A stretch of DNA of 64,000 nt from Rotaria macrura (Eukaryota > Rotifera > Eurotatoria > Philodinida > Philodinidae): assembly GCA_900239685.1 (NCBI GenBank), contig OENT01000569.1:1-64000 (forward strand). The letters run 5' to 3'. The position numbers and the translations under genes were made by a program. Positions 47,735-61,500 of this stretch are shown here, in pieces (position 1 is the stretch's first letter; every line of letters begins with the position of its first letter). The notes under the pieces were generated by a model, which worked only from the letters and a program-made list of their open reading frames with translations, ran no database searches and was not told where the DNA came from.

Positions 47735-50163
47735 ATGTTTCAACAGATATCAATTCGTACCAAGGTAAAATGTTTTCCATGTTTAACATTCTACTAATGT
47801 TTTGATTGTTATATATTCTAGTGTACCGAAACAGTGTTATGTCTAATGGTTGCTGTCATTTTTCTTGCCATAAACTTATGGGTCCAATATAAGCTTCGCT
47901 CAATTCCATGCAATAGTGATGATTGTCAATCTAATAGTGATGATTATCAATCTAATAGTGAATACTATCAGTTATTAGAAAATGTGCATGATTTTAAGGA
48001 AACGGATAATCTTCGTTTGGATCGACTTTCATCGGCTCAATTTCATCCGATCAATGGGAAGAGTATAATATATCTAAGACAACAGCTTCGTATGCCTGAT
48101 TTTTTTGGATTAACAACAACTTTACATTGGATGGATTTAGAAACGAACAAAACTGTTCAACTAACACAACCAAAATGGGGTATACAAGATCAACAAGTAA
48201 GAACAGCACTTTTTCATCGTTATTTTTTAAATTGAAATCGTTACTTTGTTCAAGTTCTTTTGGATAAATAGCAACATTATATTGTTTTTATCTAATCGTG
48301 CTTCATCAGGTCTAACTCAAATTTTTCAACTTACTCTTCCTGATAACGTATTAGAAATTAAAAATACATTCATTAAACCAATTCAAATTACGTATTATCC
48401 ATTAGATATTGATCATCTGTTAGTAAACCGACAAGCATCACGGCTTGCATTTAGCTGTCAAGTCTATGTAAATTTAACAATTGAACAGACATTTGCACGA
48501 CAACGAGCAGAGAAAGCGAGCGGTCGTTCCATGTATCAATTCGATAAATTATTCATACGGGATTGGAATAAATACATGATAGGTTTACGTCACCATCCAT
48601 TTCTTGTTCCAATCGAACAGCAAACCAATGGAACATATAAATTTTCATCGGAACCAATCGATCTACTTTTCAATATCGATAGTGATTCTCCAACAAGACC
48701 GCATGGCACTGCTAAAGCGCAATGGTCATTTAGTGCAAGTGGTAATTCATTTGCATACACTCGGCGAGATGATGAAACAAGTGCAGTAGCTTGGACAGCA
48801 AATTATGATATTTATACTGTAGATTTGAATGTGTTCAAGCCATCGAGTGTGTGCATTACATGTGATAATTTAGGAATTGACATGGATCCATCGTATTCAC
48901 CAATAGATGATGGTGTATTAGTTTATCTATCACAACCAACACCAAATTATTATGCAACATACTTTAAAATTATATTGTACAATGGTAAATCATAGCATTG
49001 TTTTTTTCTTAGCAGTTTGATGTTCTTGCATACTTAAGGATCGGATTTAAAAAAGCCAATTTTAAATAATTGGGATCGAAGCATTGAAGCTGTAACATGG
49101 TCACTCGACGGTCAATCTCTTTATCTTGAACTTGGTGAAAAAGCACGATATGTTATCTATCGTTTAGGCAATTTATTCAATGAAGAATCACTCGTTCGAC
49201 TAATCAGTAATGGTACATCAAAAAATATAAATCTTCATCCTATTAACAATCAAATATTTGTTTTTACCCATGAAAGTTTTCTCGAGCCGACCAATATTTA
49301 TTTATATTCTTCGAACGGATCGATTCGATCACTCACTGATCATAACAAAGTTCTATTGTCTAAAGTGAGAATGAGTACCAAGGTCGAGAAATTTTCGTTT
49401 ACGGGTGCTCGAAATGAAACTGTTTGGGGATGGTATATGGCACCAGTGGATGGTACACCTACTCCTGCACCACTGGCTTTTTTTTATACATGGTGGGCCA
49501 CAAAGTAGTTACTTCGATAAATGGAATCTTCAATGGAATTTTCAAACATATGCATCTCAAGGTTATGCGATCATTGCTATCAATTTTCATGGTTCGGTTT
49601 CCTATGGACAAAATTTTACAGACAGCGTTATGAATGAATTTGGATCATTACCATTCGAAGATCTCAATTTGGGCCTCACATATGCCTTGAAAAAATTTTC
49701 GGATATCGATTCGAACAGAGCAGTGGCATTAGGCGCTAGTTATGGTGGATATATGGTCTATTGGATTGCAGGAAAACCCGAAATGAGTCATCGTTTCAAA
49801 GCTCTTATTTCTCATAGTGGTATATTTGATATGAGAGCTTTCGGTTATTCAACGGACGAATTACCATCGGTTGATCATAATTTCGGTACTTATACTCCAT
49901 GGACAAATCCCGATATTTATGAACGCTTCAATCCAGTGAATCATGTTTTAAATTGGTCTCAACCAATTTTAATCTGCGTCGGTGCTCATGACTATCGTGT
50001 ACCAGATACACAAGGAATAGGTGCCTTTACTGCTTCACAACGTTACGGCATTAACAGCAGGTTACTCTATTTTCCAACAGAAGGCCATGGATTATCGAAT
50101 TGTTTCAATATAATTGCTTTGTACGAACAAGTTCTCGGTTGGATGAACAAATGGACGAGTTAA
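47735..50163 (+). CDS. Type II membrane serine peptidase, S9 family (DPP/acylaminoacyl-peptidase-like)
   Basis: The exons are 47735-47764, 47822-48196, 48255-48984 and 49039-50163, all with GT..AG introns (54-58 bp) and matching phases. Ignoring one base, this gives about 752 residues. Layout: a short cytosolic tail, a TM anchor (about residues 15-34, TETVLCLMVAVIFLAINLWV), a beta-propeller region with DRLSSAQFHP, FLSNRASSGLTQIF and TWSLDGQSLY-type WD/PD40 repeats, then an alpha/beta-hydrolase domain with FIHGGPQSSY, GASYGGYM (Ser about 612), GAHDYRVPDTQG (Asp about 696) and EGHGLS (His about 728). S9 enzymes release dipeptides or blocked residues from peptides. The catalytic triad is complete. 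The only fault is an 8-T run at 49478-49485 where 7 T keep the frame through FFIHGGP; this may be a sequencing error or a real frameshift. The ATG at 47735 is chosen because exon 1 splices in phase to the TM exon. Confidence 0.85.
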
Positions 50164-51761
50164 CTCAATCGTATGACATTCTAACGAACAATACTCCAGG
50201 CTCAATATTAAAAATGATGTCTGTTGTTACATAGTGTCATTTTTTACCGATTGTTTTCTGATCGAAAAAAGAAAATAAATGATTATTGAATAGAAAAGCG
50301 ACCCGATAAATCTAGATGAATGATGAACAACACTCATTATGCTTGTGTCAGGTGTACGATGCTGTTGCCTGTGAATCGGGTGGCGGGGTGTTGTGGAACA
50401 AAAAAATTCAAAGCCTTGCAATTTGTTACAAAAATATTTGGGCTTCGGTTTGCGTTTGCTCGTCAATTCTCCAAATAGGATGAAGAACCTTTCAAAATAA
50501 GGTCACAGAAACGTGAAAAGAATCTCAAGTTTTGTAAAATGATATAAAATAGATTAGCGTGTGAGTGTAAACGTGGGTGGGTGTGAATTTAAAAAACATC
50601 AGAGAAACACCTAGATTCATCTTAAAAACACAAAATCAAGTTAGTTAGAAAAGAGATTGCTAGTATATGTTGAAAGTTAGTGTAAAATTTAGTGGTACTA
50701 GTATTTCAACCATGTCTTCACCATTTTACGACCAAAAAATGGAACTGTTTCTACCAACATGATCAGTACCAAATGCTCTACAACATACGTTATCCATGAA
50801 AGGTTTTGAAACCCTCCCGCTATTGTGGCCGAGTACGCATAAGGCAAATGAGATGCACCTAAAGAATGCTCTGAATCACCCACTTTTCGGAGTAAGCCAC
50901 ACTTCTTTCTACTGAAAGATGTTCTCTCTTTACTTTATTCTTAAGCAGGGAAAAAAATCGGCCAGAGATTTTTTTCGGAAAGAAGGAGATCAACGAAACC
51001 CGGGTGGTTGTTACCCTATTTTCCGTCATTCTTGGCATCGCAGATATTAGCAACTGCTCACAATCATCAATTTACAGCTCACCTCGTTCGAGATCGGACG
51101 TTTGATAAACTCAGTGGACTATGTTGCTGGTCACGTATGTATGAATCGGTTGAGAAGAACTTTTATCGAATTTTTGAATAAAAGGTCCTTTGATCATGTA
51201 GCAAAATGATTTCCCACCATTGATTTACTCGAGTTGGTGCCGATCGCATTGGTTGGAATAACACGACAAAACAAATCAAAACTTGTGTCCCCTATTGTTC
51301 GGCTCGGACATCACACCGACCTATAACTCTGACTGAATGTTCAGATGTGAATCTTAATAATTCGAAAGTGACATACTTAGACTCTATTTCAAATGGAGTA
51401 TTCAAACCTTTAATTCTTTTCTACCTACGATCTTTGCGTGAAGAATTCGAGGAAAAAGATATGGTCGAATTGCCAAGAAATGGCATGTTTCAACAAAACT
51501 TGTGTGTCTTCCTCAGCGAGAAGACTTTTCCTAAGCATTAACTACTACTCGAATACTGACATCTAAAATGCTGTTATTTTATTATTCGAAAATAAAAATT
51601 CGACCACCTCTCTGCAAAGAACTTGTAACTCAAAGGATTCATTTATTTATTAATAAAAATAGAAATTCGCAATAGATTTATAAGTTATAAGTTAGTGTAA
51701 TTGCGATTAAAAAAATATAGTGATCGATGGATAAATGGGAGTGTTATACAAAACGAATGCT
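50164..51761. other. No gene seen
   Basis: A spacer between the peptidase and the convergent secreted-protein gene. A GT-rich stretch at 50558-50592 (GTGTGAGTGTAAACGTGGGTGGGTGTGAA) resembles one half of the foldback elements, without its partner. Confidence 0.5.
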
Positions 51762-52460
51762 TCAAGAATTGGGGGCTTCATACTTTGGACAATTCCATCC
51801 TTTTGGTGGAGTGAAGACTGCTTGATCGATTTCTTCCTCAACAACGGTGTAATTTGTGAACCACAAATCCTGATAAACATCAAACAATGGTTGAGGGAGT
51901 GTATGTTGATAAATGAGACGTCCATCAACAGCTGCCGTATCCATAAACCAAGTAACAACATCCGTCGCACAATCCCATCGATAAGCTTTGGTAGTCTGAT
52001 AATATAATGTCGAGTTGTACGAACATAACTCTGCAACCCAATTTTGTGAGAGTGTGACTGGCTTTCCTGGGTACGTAACACAGGATATTCCATTTGGTGT
52101 CAGACTGGCATAGTACAGATATGCATTGAGAGGGTCCGATGAAGCAAAAAGAGTATCGTAGGGGGTGGAAAATGTTCCGGCAAAATAGAGATCATCAGCT
52201 CGAAATTTTTGATTGATTGAATCAATTACCTGGTATAAGATACCAGCGCCAGCAGGTAAATTATTCGTCATATTGATAAATTGGAAATGAGCAGTTGCTG
52301 TCCATCGTGGCGGATATATAGGTGGGTCAGGATGCGTGTCCTCGAAAAATGAATCGCTTACTAATCTAGCTGACCCACCAGGAGCAGTCCCATTTACCAG
52401 GTAGCTTGATAAAATGCATGCAAATGTAAAAACATACGAGAACAGGAGAAGGGTTTTCAT
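51762..52460 (-). CDS. Secreted protein (232 aa), ependymin-like fold possible
   Basis: A single-exon frame with a clear signal peptide (about residues 1-22: MKTLLLFSYVFTFACILSSY) and a secreted domain. Features: PPRWTATAHFQFI, two or three N-glycosylation sites (NMTNN, NSTLYY, NYTVV), cysteines near ISCVTYPG, AELCSY and YRWDCAT, a late repeat of aromatic strands (VVTWFMDTAA, VDGRLIYQHTLPQPLFDVYQ) and a C-terminal VFTPPKGWNCP. The size, the strand-rich pattern and the terminal 'FTPP..W.C' recall ependymin-related and similar lipid-binding secreted proteins, but this is inference; a lineage-specific family is just as likely. It is convergent with the S9 peptidase gene, about 1.6 kb away. The ATG at 52458-52460 is the only start that keeps the signal peptide. 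Confidence 0.75.
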   Translation of the reverse strand: MKTLLLFSYVFTFACILSSYLVNGTAPGGSARLVSDSFFEDTHPDPPIYPPRWTATAHFQFINMTNNLPAGAGILYQVIDSINQKFRADDLYFAGTFSTPYDTLFASSDPLNAYLYYASLTPNGISCVTYPGKPVTLSQNWVAELCSYNSTLYYQTTKAYRWDCATDVVTWFMDTAAVDGRLIYQHTLPQPLFDVYQDLWFTNYTVVEEEIDQAVFTPPKGWNCPKYEAPNS

Positions 52461-55080
52461 GATTGTTTTCTAATACAAATCTATAAGAAAATGAAAAGCG
52501 TTTGACGCAAAATACCCGTGCCTAAATCTACCTCCTTATGAAATACGAGAGACTAAGTACATTTTCAAGGAGAAACAAGCATCTTCGCTTTTCTTCGTGT
52601 CAATTTACTTCAAATGTATGGAAGGTGTTGGTTCACATTTGATCAGATTATTTCGTGATTGATATTTGGTAATGTTTTACATGTGTTCTTTTTTCTAAGT
52701 GAGACCGTTTCTTGTTGGGAGTGAAGCATTCTTGTGCAAATAGCATGATACTGATAAGAGAAACAATTGTTCTTTTAGCGTGATACACAGAACAACAACT
52801 GCTCCTTTTCTCGCATGTCGAACGCAAGACGAATACACTAGATAGGAGTATCAATCACAATATTTTAAAAAAAAGGATTAGTTCTTAATCAGTTGCACTA
52901 AGGGGTCATCCATCTACGATTTACTCTTTTTTGCTATATTTTACAAACTCATCTTGTAATCTCTGTTTCAGTCACTATTTTTCAACATCATGTGACTATG
53001 TTATGAGGAAAAATACCTTCACACGCACATTATCTTTCATCGTATAATCTAGAGCTATTTTCGGAAATCGTCCCAGCAAAGGGATGGTTCCGACCACCAG
53101 CATTCGAAAATTAGTTTTGATATGAAGTTCGCGACATGATACGAGATTTCATGAAAATTTGGAGAAGTTAGGTGTCATTTTCGCCGAAATCTTCAGTCAA
53201 ATATTGTTTTTCCTAGAAAATTATAAAGAAATATGTTTAAAAATATCTTCGTTTCGCGATAATTCCCAATCACATCCACTATTTGTCATGCCTATTATTC
53301 TCTGATTCGATTGCAAGAAATATCTAATCTAGTAAGAGTCTATGAAAAAAGAAGAAAATATGCGTATTCTGCATGACGATAATTTAATTTAATGATTGGT
53401 TTCAATTTTCATTCTGAAATTTCTCATATAAGATCGATTAACTTTTAACAATTGGTTATGAATCAATCGTAATCTCAGTGTGTGATCATCAAACCGTAGT
53501 GAACATGATCATCATGCCTGTAGGATTTGTCATCATAAATGGTCAAGATAATAAGTTGTTCATTGTCGGAATGTGTAACAATGAAGTAATGAATCAGCAC
53601 GAAACAAATAGAGTAAAGTTGTATGAATAGATAGAAAGGAAATATTTTAAGAAATCACTGATTCTATCCTCTATTTTTAACGAATGAGTTACTTTGACTG
53701 GTCGACACGAATGACTATAGTTATCATTTCACTTTAATAAACCAAGTTTCCAATATGTAAATCAAATCTATGAAACAAATGAGAAATAAAACTTTTTCAT
53801 AGTCTTCAAGTACACAGAGCATACTAAAGAAATCAAGGTTTCCTTTTTCTAATTTTTGTTTTTGTTCATGACTACATGAAATCTAGTTATTAGTTTAATA
53901 CGATTGCTATCGGTTTTTTTCGTGATCTTTTTTCCTATTTACGTTTATTGCTATTGGATGTCTTAATTTCAAGTATAATTTAACATTCACTTGAAATCAA
54001 TACTTCATAACATGAGTAATAAATTTATGCTCCAATAAACAGTTACAATGTAGAAACCTTATTCTAACAAGAAAATACTTATAAAACACGAGATTTTTCT
54101 ATCTTGTACAAATGTTAATAGACGCTTATCATTGTCTAACACTTCCACACACTCATACGCTGTTAGGAACTCTAGTTCAAATTACAATAGAGAAAATAAC
54201 TAGTAATGATCTGCTTTGATAGTGAATCTTCTTGAAAGAAATATCGCACTGGATGAAACAAACGAATTGATATGTTTCATTCATTATGTTTTCGAGTGCG
54301 TCACTCGTACAATAGACTGACAGAGTTTGATCGAAAATAAAAAATAGCTGTTCACTTGGGAAATGAAAGTCGAAGATTGTTAAGAGAATTCTAACCATTA
54401 ACTTCGATTTCATTCTTGAGTCTTTTCGTGAAGTTTCAGTTAAAAATAGAACCAATTTTGCATGAAGCAAATTATTCATTAATATCATAAAACATAACTA
54501 TGAACATTCACATAGCAAAAAGTAGATTTGTTTTTGAGAATGGTTAAAAATTATTTTAATCAAATATGAGTGTCACAATAGAGTTGTGAATATTTATGTG
54601 AATTACTAATACACAAGCAGTGTCTATCTAATGATAGACTAAGTAACTTTTATGAAAAACTATATGAGCTCTTGATTATTTGAAAAAAGATTGTTGTCAT
54701 CGTTTGGACATATAAATCTCATGTTGTTCATCTAATAAGATAATCAATTTTGTTGTATCAAACCTCAGGATCTTTGGATAGATATATTGGCAAGTTTCTA
54801 TCATTGTTCAGGACGAAGCTACCAAATAGGATGTGATAAAACGTTTGANTTCTGTCAGATACTACACTTTCCTCTTGCTTTAAACATTGTAAAAAAATCC
54901 ACAAATTTAGATGTGGTTGAAAAAAAAACGGGTACAAAGACTATGAATCAAAATTTGATTTATGTTCGGCAACTCGGCAAGAACATAAAAGAAACTGTAT
55001 TACAATAGGAAAGAGTTCATAATATATATAAATATTATCTGCTCTAATAGTTGAGAATGTGAGGAACTTTCGCCAGTATT
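52461..55080. other. No gene seen
   Basis: About 2.6 kb of AT-rich sequence upstream of the secreted-protein gene. Open frames (52648-52854, 54177-54488, 54787-55008, the last containing an N at 54849) show no features. Confidence 0.5.
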
Positions 55081-55212
55081 GGCGAATGCCCACATGACTT
55101 TCGCCAATTGGCTATTGTCAGCGGGGTATATTGGCGAATGCCCACATGACTTTTGCCAATTGGCGATTGTCAGCGGGGTATATTGGCGAATGTCCACATG
55201 ACTTTCGCCAAT
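55081..55212 (+). repeat. 52-bp tandem repeat, 2.5 copies, with TTCGCCAA palindromes
   Basis: Units begin at 55081, 55133 and 55185 (the last incomplete, to about 55212) and read GGCGAATGCCCACATGACTT, then TYGCCAATTGGC, then GATTGTCAGCGGGGTATATT, with two or three differences. Before and after (55065-55080 and 55213-55250) further TTGGCGAA/TTCGCCA words continue. The unit is GC-rich and internally self-complementary (GGCGAA/TTCGCC), unlike its AT-rich surroundings. Confidence 0.85.
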
Positions 55213-55259
55213 GGCGAAAGACCGGTTGGCGAAAGTCATTCTGGCGAACTTCGGGCTAC

Positions 55260-57513
55260 CCTTTTTGCCGCAGTTCCAGCGGTAGGACATGCGACTCTAA
55301 TAGATCGTTTGGATTTTTCAGCCAGCCAGATTTGACTGGTTTACCATTTCTCAATCAGTTGCCGCCCTGAGCTAACAGTTTCAATTATATTTCATCAACT
55401 GTTGAAATTCTCTACAATATTTTTTCATCGTAGTTCTCCACAGTAGAAATTTGTCTTAGAAGCTTGATGAGAAAAACGTTCAATTTCGAGATGTCTCCAT
55501 TCATAATGTGACTAACTAAGTCGTATTACACAGATAGCTCTATATCTGATTATTAGTTAATTGATCTAATAGCTGTAGCTGAGTTTCTCAGTTTCTACCA
55601 CACATTGACCATATGAAATGCTTACTGGTTCCTGCTCTGCTCTTACCCACTGATTACGTAATCATCGAGAAAATTTTTTCTTAATAGAAGGAAACTTCCA
55701 TTCAAACGGGATGCAATACTTCTATTTTTTTCGTTTACTTAATCTATGGAGACCCCTTCAGCCCTCTTAATTAAAAGTAAGGATCCGAAGATCCTCTACC
55801 CCTAAAACTTGATTAAGACATACTTGAACGATCTAAAAGTGTCGGAAACCCGGTACTCCGACCAGGTTCTCGGTCATTATATCATCTGACAACTTCCTAT
55901 TGGAATCCAATATCCAGGATTCTGACAACTTCCAACGGATTTCTATCGGATCCGATAGTTTTACGATAGGATCTGACAGAGTTCACCAATCGGATCAGCA
56001 GCTCAGAGTCGTGTGTAAAATTTTGATGTAAAATTTTTCAGTCGTCAAACTTCTCTTCACTATTCATCATATAATTGTTCTAATCTTCACAAATAATATC
56101 AACGTGAATATCAGTATGATATTTCACTATTTTTTTTATTGTCTTTTTCGCGCTTTGCAGACACATACACAAAACAAATTAATTTTCTTCATAAGACTCT
56201 TTATTTCATAAAAGAGAATATGATTCATTCGCTGCATATATGTTGAAGTAAAATTCTCTTAATGAATTTCCAAACAGTTGTGCACTTTCCATTCATATAG
56301 AGATCTATATTGAACTTCATTTGATTTTCACCATTCATCTACTGAAGTAAAAATATATTCTGATTAAATTAGTTCATGCTTTTAAATTACATAAAACTCA
56401 AATGTCAGCTCTGCAAACGTTTCAGATCAGGTAGATCTCCTATTGACATTCGCCATAGATAAAGTGATGGGATTAATTTATGATTTACAATGTTTCCATT
56501 TGAAAGAAGTAAACGTTTGTTGACTTTAAAAAAGAAAAGTCCTCATGCAAAATTTATTAATGCACATATAAGAAGCATTGGAGAAGTTCGCCAAGCAAGA
56601 GTGTAAAAACTACGATCAGAATGCAGATTTCTTTTTCACACAAAGACACTTTTTGATGCAATGTCCTTGTAAGACACATCAGAACTATTGATTTAAATGA
56701 AATCGAAATTATTTTCACGTATGAAACGATGTTTGTCTCGATATGTTGACTACTGAATTCAAAGAATAATTCTTACTCTTGAATATGCACTTGTTGATAA
56801 ACGAGAGTTGTTATCTTGAATATTGAATGGAGATTAAGTTTAATGAGAAAAAGTCGAATTAATGTTAAATAGGAAGAAGTAGCTCAATTATTTGTGATTC
56901 TGTTTCTCGAACTATATTTTAAGACATAAACACAAAGAAGTACTAATCACATTGGTATGTATCGATCAATTGAATAGTATTTAAAACTTAAAAACTGCTA
57001 GAAAGAATGAAATGATGGATTGAATTCGATCAATTATTTATAAATATAGAGAAGACGTTTTATTTTAAGTGAATATGCAAATTTTCAATGTTTTCTTCTT
57101 CTTTTGACATCGATTTCAATCAAGATATTGTGATACTGGTTCAAAACTCAAACAGTCAAATGATTTTTGAACTTGAGATGTTTCAAAACATAATATCACT
57201 TTCAGAACCCACATCAAACGCAAAACTCATTTATATTCAGACTCATGATCTTAGTTATTTGACAGTTTGAAATTGTCTACTTAGAGAAAATCAATACCTA
57301 TGTATTGGTTCAAGTTCATTAGTAATCAAAAGAAATAAATCATTAGTAAACTTGCGAGAGTAAACTACTTCACATAGATATATATATGTATGTCATCTAA
57401 ATATTCACCGTGAAAATAAGTTCAAGAAATTTTCTTCGTCTTCCGAAAACTAAATAGTGTCCTAAGTTTTCGTTGAGTATAAAATGTTGCCTTTAGGCTT
57501 TTTGATATTCTCA
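55260..57513. other. No gene seen
   Basis: A local repeat TCTGACAACTTCC occurs twice (about 55886 and 55920), next to several CGGATC/GATCCG words at 55930-56005. Otherwise nothing is recognised. Confidence 0.5.
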
Positions 57514-57661
57514 TTGGTATATTCCATTTTCGCCGATTCCAACTTCATCTAAATTCACCGAAAGATTTTTTTCTTTCTTTCTAAAATGAAAGAAAGAAAA
57601 AAATCCTTCGGTGATGTTGGAATCAGTGGAAATCGTCGCCGGCAAAAGTGGCGTATACCAA
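57514..57661. repeat. Foldback (palindromic) element, 148 bp
   Basis: The ends TTGGTATA and TATACCAA, the inner words GATTCCAAC / GTTGGAATC, and a nearly perfect central palindrome 57555-57614 (TCACCGAAAGATTTTTTTCT against its complement, loop AAAATG) form one long hairpin. No target duplication is evident. Confidence 0.75.
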
Positions 57662-58598
57662 AATTTATCGGTTACTACGCCAAACTTTACACTTACTTCT
57701 GAGAAGAATTCAAAGAAAAAGTTTATTTTTATATTTCTCTGTAGAACATCAATGTATAAGTTGTGCACCTTGTTCTTTTTGCAAAAGTCTTATCGTACGA
57801 ATATGTGAAAAGAGATGGATTCTTGATTTCAAGTAGAAACGGAAAGCTATATATTCGTTAATTTAGAGCTGAATCTCATTACTAATGAGAATCTTCTAGG
57901 ACAGAAGATGGTTGGAGTAGAGTGTATATTCATAACGCGACTCTGCATATTAGCAACCTCTAACCAGCCATACCCTCACAGTCACACATTCCCATCCACA
58001 ATGATGCGTGGAAATTTTTTTGAAGTCAATAAAAAGAGAGGAAAGGGAAACATAAGAGCAAAGTGGTTTGTTGGTTTTATCACTCAACACAAGAAAATAT
58101 TGTTGCCATATAAGTGGGGCAGAAAAGAAAAAGTATTGTTTGCTTTAAGTAGTAGACAGAAAGAGATTTTTTTTGGTTTTGATTCATTCTTGAAACTTAC
58201 ACTTTTATTTGACTTTGACAAAAAAAAGAACTCGATAAAAATTTGTCTCATTGATTTGTGACAAACCACACTCAGTCAACTGTCATTCGAGTTAACTATG
58301 TCAAGTCTAACACCAATAGTCACGTACGTACTCAACTTCTTAGAGAAAACTAAGATATTAAACATTTTATTTCTACATTTGTTTTCAAATATCATAGGGC
58401 GTACAGTATTCTTAGTGATACGCATCTGCAAAATCACTTCACAAAAGATCGCATAAAAGAGCATTTACGCAGGGCCGGTTTAGTATGTTTATCAATTATT
58501 ACACAGGTCGTGGCATATATGTTTTTCGATTTTTTCCATGTATGTAGTTAAATAAAAAAGGGTGTATTATAACAAAGACGGAATACGACAATCGACTA
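57662..58598. other. No confident gene; upstream region of the coiled-coil gene
   Basis: The open frame 57908-58261 is basic with poly-K/F runs and no motif. AGGGCCGGTTTAG near 58481 resembles a hAT end but has no partner. Confidence 0.4.
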
Positions 58599-61500
58599 AT
58601 GGATATTGAAATTGGACGCCAAAATCGACTTAAATATGATGAAGCATTACTTGAAGTGTACAATTTTGAATAAACAATACACCATTATTGACATTATGTT
58701 GACAATATTTATTTTTAGGTTAATAGAATTGGGTGAAGAACAATATAACTTACTTTGCCAGGAAATGGAAAAAATCAAAAAAGAATTGCAATGTCAATTT
58801 CGACGAATGGAAGTATTTTGTTTGCGCTTGATCATTATAACAAATTTTATTGTTATTCATTACTAGAGAAAATATGCGCGACATATACACCCAGTTAAGA
58901 TTAGAGTAACACGCGATGGTCATATAGAGACAGTAATGTATTGTTTGGTATTGAATTAGTCAGCTTAACGTGTGTGTTTTGAATGTAGACGAGCAACATC
59001 GATGACTCTACAGATAATGAAATGCAAAGGGACATTCCAGACGAGGCATCCATACCGTAAGTATATTCGGAAGAAAACGATTTATGACAAAAGAAGTTTT
59101 TTTATTTTAAAAACTGAAAAATATCATAAGTTAGGGTTCGACATGATGCCTAAGAAGTTGTACTATCTTGTCTGTCTTCACATTTATTCGTCGTCTATTT
59201 CCGATTTCCAACCTCTTGTATTAGCTTTCCTCGTTTTGTGAAAATCCTTCTGTTATAGATCTTGACAATATCTGAGTAAAGATATTTTCGAACTAATTTC
59301 TTGTACTAAAACACATTTCAGATATAGAAACGTATGCAGATCGAGCACCACACCCATTCAGCAAGTTTTATCATAGCAAGCATTTGATCTAGTAAACATT
59401 ATTATCCATGTATAATGACTTTGTTGCAAAGCATGATTGGAAGTTCGGAAAACTATTTTCATTGAAAACAGCATTCTCTTGTTTTAAGCATACTCAAAGT
59501 AGTCATATTAGAGACTTTGATTGATTAATTTTATCTCAGAGAGAGGAAGAGAGGCGGTGCATTAATGATGGACTGAACTTGTTCACTTGTGTACTATTGT
59601 TAATTATGATACGGTCGGTTTTCAAATAGAAAGTTTGTGATTTAGATAAACGAATGGATATTACTATTATATTATTTAAAGTTAAAAGTACTTTTGAGTT
59701 AGAATCTGCTGTCGTTTTCTTCGGATTTAAATTCAAAAAAAGAAAATTTACACAATGTAAATAATTCAGAGGCTATCCTTTTTGTATATCGATCAATAGA
59801 ATTTATTAAAGAATATTCGACAATAACTTGATGCTAACTTGTTGCATCAAATGGTAGATACGATAGGTTCTTTGATTTAAACTATCACAAATAGCATAGG
59901 TTTAGCGAATTCATGTGTCATGAATCTACATTTTTCATTCGTATACCTTCACTGGTCGAAATATTCTGGTGAAGTGGATGAAATTTTACTGAGAGTCATG
60001 ACAGGGTTGATATAGTTTTCGATTAAAGATCGTTTGAGAAACGTTTGAACAATAGTTTACAGCAGATTAGATGACTGGTGTCATGACTATCCAGAAAAAA
60101 TCGTACGAAATCCGTCTACGTTCATTATATCAACAAATCCGATAGTATTACCTCGTATTATATATCTAAAGTACGATGATCTATAGCCGTTTGTGTAATT
60201 TGTTTGACATTGGCAACAGTTTCAGCATGTTGTAAAGCGAAATTTGATTACATTTGTTAGTTTAGTTTTGAATATCGGTAATTTTCGTATGAATGCTGTT
60301 CGTGGCAGTTTCCATTCTAGATTCCATAAGAATATTAGATCGTCTCATTTTATTCCGCCTTGCCATGTCGTTCAACCTTGTTTTTTCTCTTTCTCGTATT
60401 CCGTTCCAATCTCGAATCGCATGAAGCATTGTTATGAATTCAATTATATTACAATGCTCTATTGTTTGCTAATGATTTAATACCTAGGGTGCTGCATCTA
60501 CCCAAGATTCAAGAAAGAAGTCGGCTCGATGAAATTCAAAAGAAACTCGACGAATTCATTGATAAAATGAATACATTAGCAAAAATAAATGCAAATAATA
60601 CGTTTTTGTTGAATATGCCAGAAACAATTCGTCGATTGAAAGAAAACCAAGAACAACATAGAAAACAACACGAATCATGGAAGAAAGAATGCGAAGAAAA
60701 AGAAATTACACGGAGACATGAAATAAAACGTGAATTTGAATTAGTTCGGCAACGAATAGAAAATTTTACTGTTGATAAACGGCAAGTTGAACAAATAATT
60801 GAAACATCTGTGATTATTAAAGATATGCGCGAACATATTTCTCGTATGGATCAATTACATAAAGCCAAACCAGTGGGAATTACACAGGCAGCATTAAACG
60901 CGGCGATTATAACAAGTAAAAAAGAAACAATGAAAAGAGAAAGTGTCATCGAAAAATCAGCTCGTGATGTTGATGAACGTGTTAAAAAATCAGAGAATCA
61001 ACTTGATGATGTATCGAAAAAATCGTCATCACCAACTAAAACTATTTTAAGTGCAGATGTTGAACATCTCAATCGTGAAATTATTGGAAATGTCAAACCA
61101 ATAGAACAGAACGATAATAGTGAATTACCCAAGTTAATTGAAAACATGAATGATAGACTTAAAACCTTAGAAACAAAAGGCCAGCAACTTCCACAACCCC
61201 GCACCATCAATGATATTCGTGTTGGTGGCAAAGCATCTGGTAGTCAAACAACTGTAAAAAATAAATCAACTTCACAGAAAGTATTATCAAATGGGTTCGT
61301 TCAGCTAGAACAAGAATCAGGAACACAACAAGGACTGCCATCAAATCCGTCTGCTCAAGTGCAAGACATTCGCTCGATTGAACAACGTCTAACTCGACTC
61401 GAAACTGGCTTCAATGCGTCTGAAAATAATGAGAAGAAACCAGAAAATTCCATTTCTAATGCACCACCAGTGGGAGAAACTACGCAGACTCAACCGGTGG

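Noticed and set aside
57908..58261. 117-codon plus-strand open frame
   Set aside because: Runs of K, F and L typical of AT-rich chance frames; the minus strand is open over part of it as well, and there is no motif.
58481..58495. hAT-like end AGGGCCGGTTTAG
   Set aside because: No matching inverted end or direct repeat within range.
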